From contig NZ_LT800497.1 of assembly GCF_900166635.1 (NCBI RefSeq), forward strand, positions 968,303 to 1,032,302: DNA of 64,000 bases, given 5' to 3'. This DNA comes from Oceanobacillus timonensis. Lineage in GTDB: Bacteria > Bacillota > Bacilli > Bacillales > Amphibacillaceae. Positions within the stretch are counted from its first letter, which is position 1; each line of letters opens with the position of its first letter. The translations under genes and the position numbers were made by a program. The notes under the pieces were generated by a model. The model saw nothing but the letters and a program-made list of their open reading frames with translations, did no database searches and was not told the DNA's origin. Positions 61,884 to 64,000 of this stretch are shown here, piece after piece.

Positions 61884-64000
61884 GTGACTATTATTTCCCA
61901 TTCAAAAAATCGAGCCCAGATTCTTCAAGAAGAATTAATTGAATTATTAAAAAGAGATTTAATCAGTATGGAAGATTATAAGCGTATATTAACTGCTCAT
62001 CAGGAATACGCACGACAGGTTAAGGAAGGTCAAACAACAGAAGTTGGAAAGCAAGAGCAGCCTGAAATGAAGCAAGAAGAAGGTGCTTTCAAAGAAATGT
62101 ATCAGACTGCAGAAGTGAAGCAGGAAGCAGCAAAACAGAAGAAAGAGAAGCCGGTACGGGAACCAAAGACGGCGGAGCAAGTTCGGGAAAGAAATATTAC
62201 TTGGCTGCTTATTTTAGGTGTTTCTTTTCTGTTGATCAGCGGTCTTGTGGTGGCAACCAGTTCCTGGGATCAGATGGGTGCGTTATTGAAGGTTGCAACA
62301 TTGCTTGGCGTTGCGGTTTTCTTTTTAGCGTTGAGCGGTTTATCTTCCCGTTTTCTTAAAATCGAAAAGACGGCATTTGCGTTTTTGACACTGGGCAGTT
62401 TATTGTTGCCGATTGCGATTATCGGTATCGGATTTTTCGGTTTGTTTGGCGATTATCTAACGTTAACCGGAGAGGGGCGTTATTGGCTGGGAATACTATG
62501 TACCCTGGTTCCGCTCCCGTTATATGCCTGGAATGCTTATAAGACAAAAGCAAAATTATTTGTATGGATTTTTTATTTTTTCTTATCTTTTTTTATCGGC
62601 TTTTTCCTGGCAGCATTGCAAATACCGATAGATATGTTCTTTTTCCTGATGATGCTGTATAACGGTGTTTTGTTAGTGGTGTATCATCGTTTTCAGAAGA
62701 AGGAGCAGAAGGTGCTTCGTGTCTTTTTACCTGAATTGCCTGCTTATGCACAGTTGAATCTGATTGTTTCCACATTATTGATGCTGTTTGTTTATAATCA
62801 GGCGGTTTTTTACAGTTTTAATGTGCTTTTAACGGCTTTTCTATATATGGCCATGGTGTTTGTTTATCAGACAAAAGGGTATCAGTTCGTGTTTGTCGCT
62901 CTATTTGCTTATGGCATTTATCAGCTGACAGAGAATTCCGTGTTGTATACAGCAGATTCCTTTATTTATGCATTAATGGGTGCGGCCTATTTAGGATTTG
63001 CTTATGTCATGCGGAAAGATTATTTTGCACGTAACGTTTTCTACTACACGAGCGGGATTATTTCAGGCTTTGCTTTTTTATATATCAGCTTTCAAGGTCT
63101 GGTTATCCGGGCAGATGGAGATTCCTGGTATATGCTGCTTGCGTACATCGTTATTGCAGGAACATATGTCTATTTAGCAGAGGTGACGAAGCGGGGCGTG
63201 TTCCGTTGGATAGCTCCTGCGTTCTTTATTGCTGTCGGTATCCAGTTTTGGTCGTTAATCATCCAACCGTTTTTCCCGGAAAGTATCCTTAACTTTATGT
63301 TTTTCTATATGGTTGTATTATTTCTGACAATTGGCTTTCAACATCGTATCCCGTATCTGCAATCGGTGCAGAAAAGTATGTATGTCTGGTCGATGCCGGT
63401 GATTGGAATAACGATTTTGCTGAAGCTCTTATTGCTTGAGTTTATCGGTATTGCTATCATGTTTGCTATTCTTGGTGCGGTTGCATTATACATGACTGTT
63501 ATATCGAAAAAGCAGTTGGAGAAGCGTGTGGCTGCCTGGGCAGTACCAATAAATTGGCTGTTGGCCATGTATATTCTTTACTTTGAATTTGCGGGAAGGT
63601 CCTATGTTTACCGGAATCAGCTGGATATCCCGTTTCAGCTGGCTGCAGCAGGGCTGATTCTGCTCGGTGTCAGCCTTATCTGGAAGCAGAGAAAGCAGAC
63701 AGAACTGACACGTACAACTTTTTATACAGGACAGGGAAGCTATCTGTTAGCCATGCTGTTATTGTTTGCAGATTTTACGGGGGATGAAATGTTTATAAGG
63801 CCAATGCTGTTATTTATCGGAATCGGGGTAACGTACTGGCTCGTCCGTTTTACGGGGCAGCCAATCCTTTGGAACCTTGTTACGACAGTAAGTTTTGGTT
63901 TTTATGTATCATTGCTGAGCCCGTTTTCAATCGATACAGTTGCAAGTTTTATCTGGTTTATGCTGGGCCTGCCTATTCTATTTTTGGTGGTGGAACGTTT
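61884..64000 (+). CDS. Large polytopic membrane protein, truncated by the window end
   Basis: An open frame of about 705 codons runs to the window edge without a stop. The N-terminus (about residues 1-100) is soluble, helical and rich in Lys, Glu and Gln (NRAQILQEELIELLKRDLIS), with a short conserved-looking SMEDYKRILTAHQEYARQ; then at least 15 hydrophobic helices follow, including LLILGVSFLLISGLVVATSS and FAFLTLGSLLLPIAIIGIGF. It resembles the large DUF2157-like membrane proteins of bacilli, but I cannot name it. A TAA lies just upstream. GTG at 61884 overlaps the AAAGGGG site; the ATT at 61890 has better spacing, so the true start is uncertain. Confidence 0.7.
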   Translation, partial: MTIISHSKNRAQILQEELIELLKRDLISMEDYKRILTAHQEYARQVKEGQTTEVGKQEQPEMKQEEGAFKEMYQTAEVKQEAAKQKKEKPVREPKTAEQVRERNITWLLILGVSFLLISGLVVATSSWDQMGALLKVATLLGVAVFFLALSGLSSRFLKIEKTAFAFLTLGSLLLPIAIIGIGFFGLFGDYLTLTGEGRYWLGILCTLVPLPLYAWNAYKTKAKLFVWIFYFFLSFFIGFFLAALQIPIDMFFFLMMLYNGVLLVVYHRFQKKEQKVLRVFLPELPAYAQLNLIVSTLLMLFVYNQAVFYSFNVLLTAFLYMAMVFVYQTKGYQFVFVALFAYGIYQLTENSVLYTADSFIYALMGAAYLGFAYVMRKDYFARNVFYYTSGIISGFAFLYISFQGLVIRADGDSWYMLLAYIVIAGTYVYLAEVTKRGVFRWIAPAFFIAVGIQFWSLIIQPFFPESILNFMFFYMVVLFLTIGFQHRIPYLQSVQKSMYVWSMPVIGITILLKLLLLEFIGIAIMFAILGAVALYMTVISKKQLEKRVAAWAVPINWLLAMYILYFEFAGRSYVYRNQLDIPFQLAAAGLILLGVSLIWKQRKQTELTRTTFYTGQGSYLLAMLLLFADFTGDEMFIRPMLLFIGIGVTYWLVRFTGQPILWNLVTTVSFGFYVSLLSPFSIDTVASFIWFMLGLPILFLVVER

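Noticed and set aside
1..64000. CRISPR arrays, rRNA, tRNA or intact insertion sequences
   Set aside because: No regularly spaced direct repeats with spacers, no tRNA-like cloverleaf with CCA-type ends, no rRNA cores and no transposase frame were recognised on either strand.

Overview
The window looks like chromosome of a low-GC, motile, endospore-forming Bacillaceae, probably close to Oceanobacillus or Virgibacillus. The evidence is AT-rich DNA, strong GGAGG ribosome sites, frequent TTG and GTG starts, sigma-B and sigma-D type promoters, a CcpA cre-like site, a small Spo0E-like phosphatase gene, a YheC/YheD ATP-grasp protein, a LysM-3D wall hydrolase and a bacterial nitric oxide synthase. No rRNA, tRNA, CRISPR array or intact insertion sequence was seen. 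Genus is an inference from gene style only.

Layout. 1-7.4 kb: the tail of a short-chain dehydrogenase (SDR), a GntR regulator, a GlcD/GlcF-type hydroxyacid oxidase, a KduD-like SDR and a zinc alcohol dehydrogenase; then a sigma-B small membrane protein and an SDR paralogous to the one at the left edge. 7.5-14.7 kb: two SEC-C zinc-motif proteins that each carry an integrase-like helical region, flanking a decayed HigBA-type toxin-antitoxin remnant and a MarR-controlled SDR / ketosteroid-isomerase-like / SDR operon. 14.9-20.7 kb: an FAD amine oxidase, a lipoprotein, a TetR/MFS drug-efflux pair with a terminator in the MFS leader, and a GNAT acetyltransferase. 21-27.7 kb: a galactitol-type PTS operon (PRD regulator, EIIA, EIIB, EIIC, two polyol dehydrogenases and a previously uncalled 49-residue membrane protein), with a cre-like site upstream. 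28-43 kb: a LysM-3D protein with long Glu/Ala repeats, a TctA-type permease with a small partner, a HAD phosphatase, an AI-2E family exporter, a YfcC carrier with an M20 peptidase, two lipoproteins, YjbQ with a tyrosine phosphatase, an amidase behind a possible attenuator, a purine permease, and small envelope or stress proteins.

44.5-55.7 kb is a motility and chemotaxis island: three tandem dCache chemoreceptors, a Spo0E-like gene, a flagellin with a sigma-D promoter and CsrA-like sites over its ribosome binding site, and an unusual 832-residue protein with two YheC/YheD ATP-grasp modules, which also has a sigma-D-like -10 box. 56.4-61.1 kb links nitric oxide synthase with two c-di-GMP genes: a PAS-GGDEF-EAL protein whose GGDEF is degenerate but whose EAL is intact, and a membrane diguanylate cyclase with an inhibitory I-site. 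YjfB and a truncated polytopic membrane protein close the window.

The best leads for something undescribed are the sigma-D-linked double ATP-grasp protein beside flagellin, the CsrA-type leader of flagellin, the candidate attenuators upstream of the MFS and amidase genes, the structured repeat element before the third chemoreceptor (related to a second intergenic copy), and the paired SEC-C proteins with swapped domain order.
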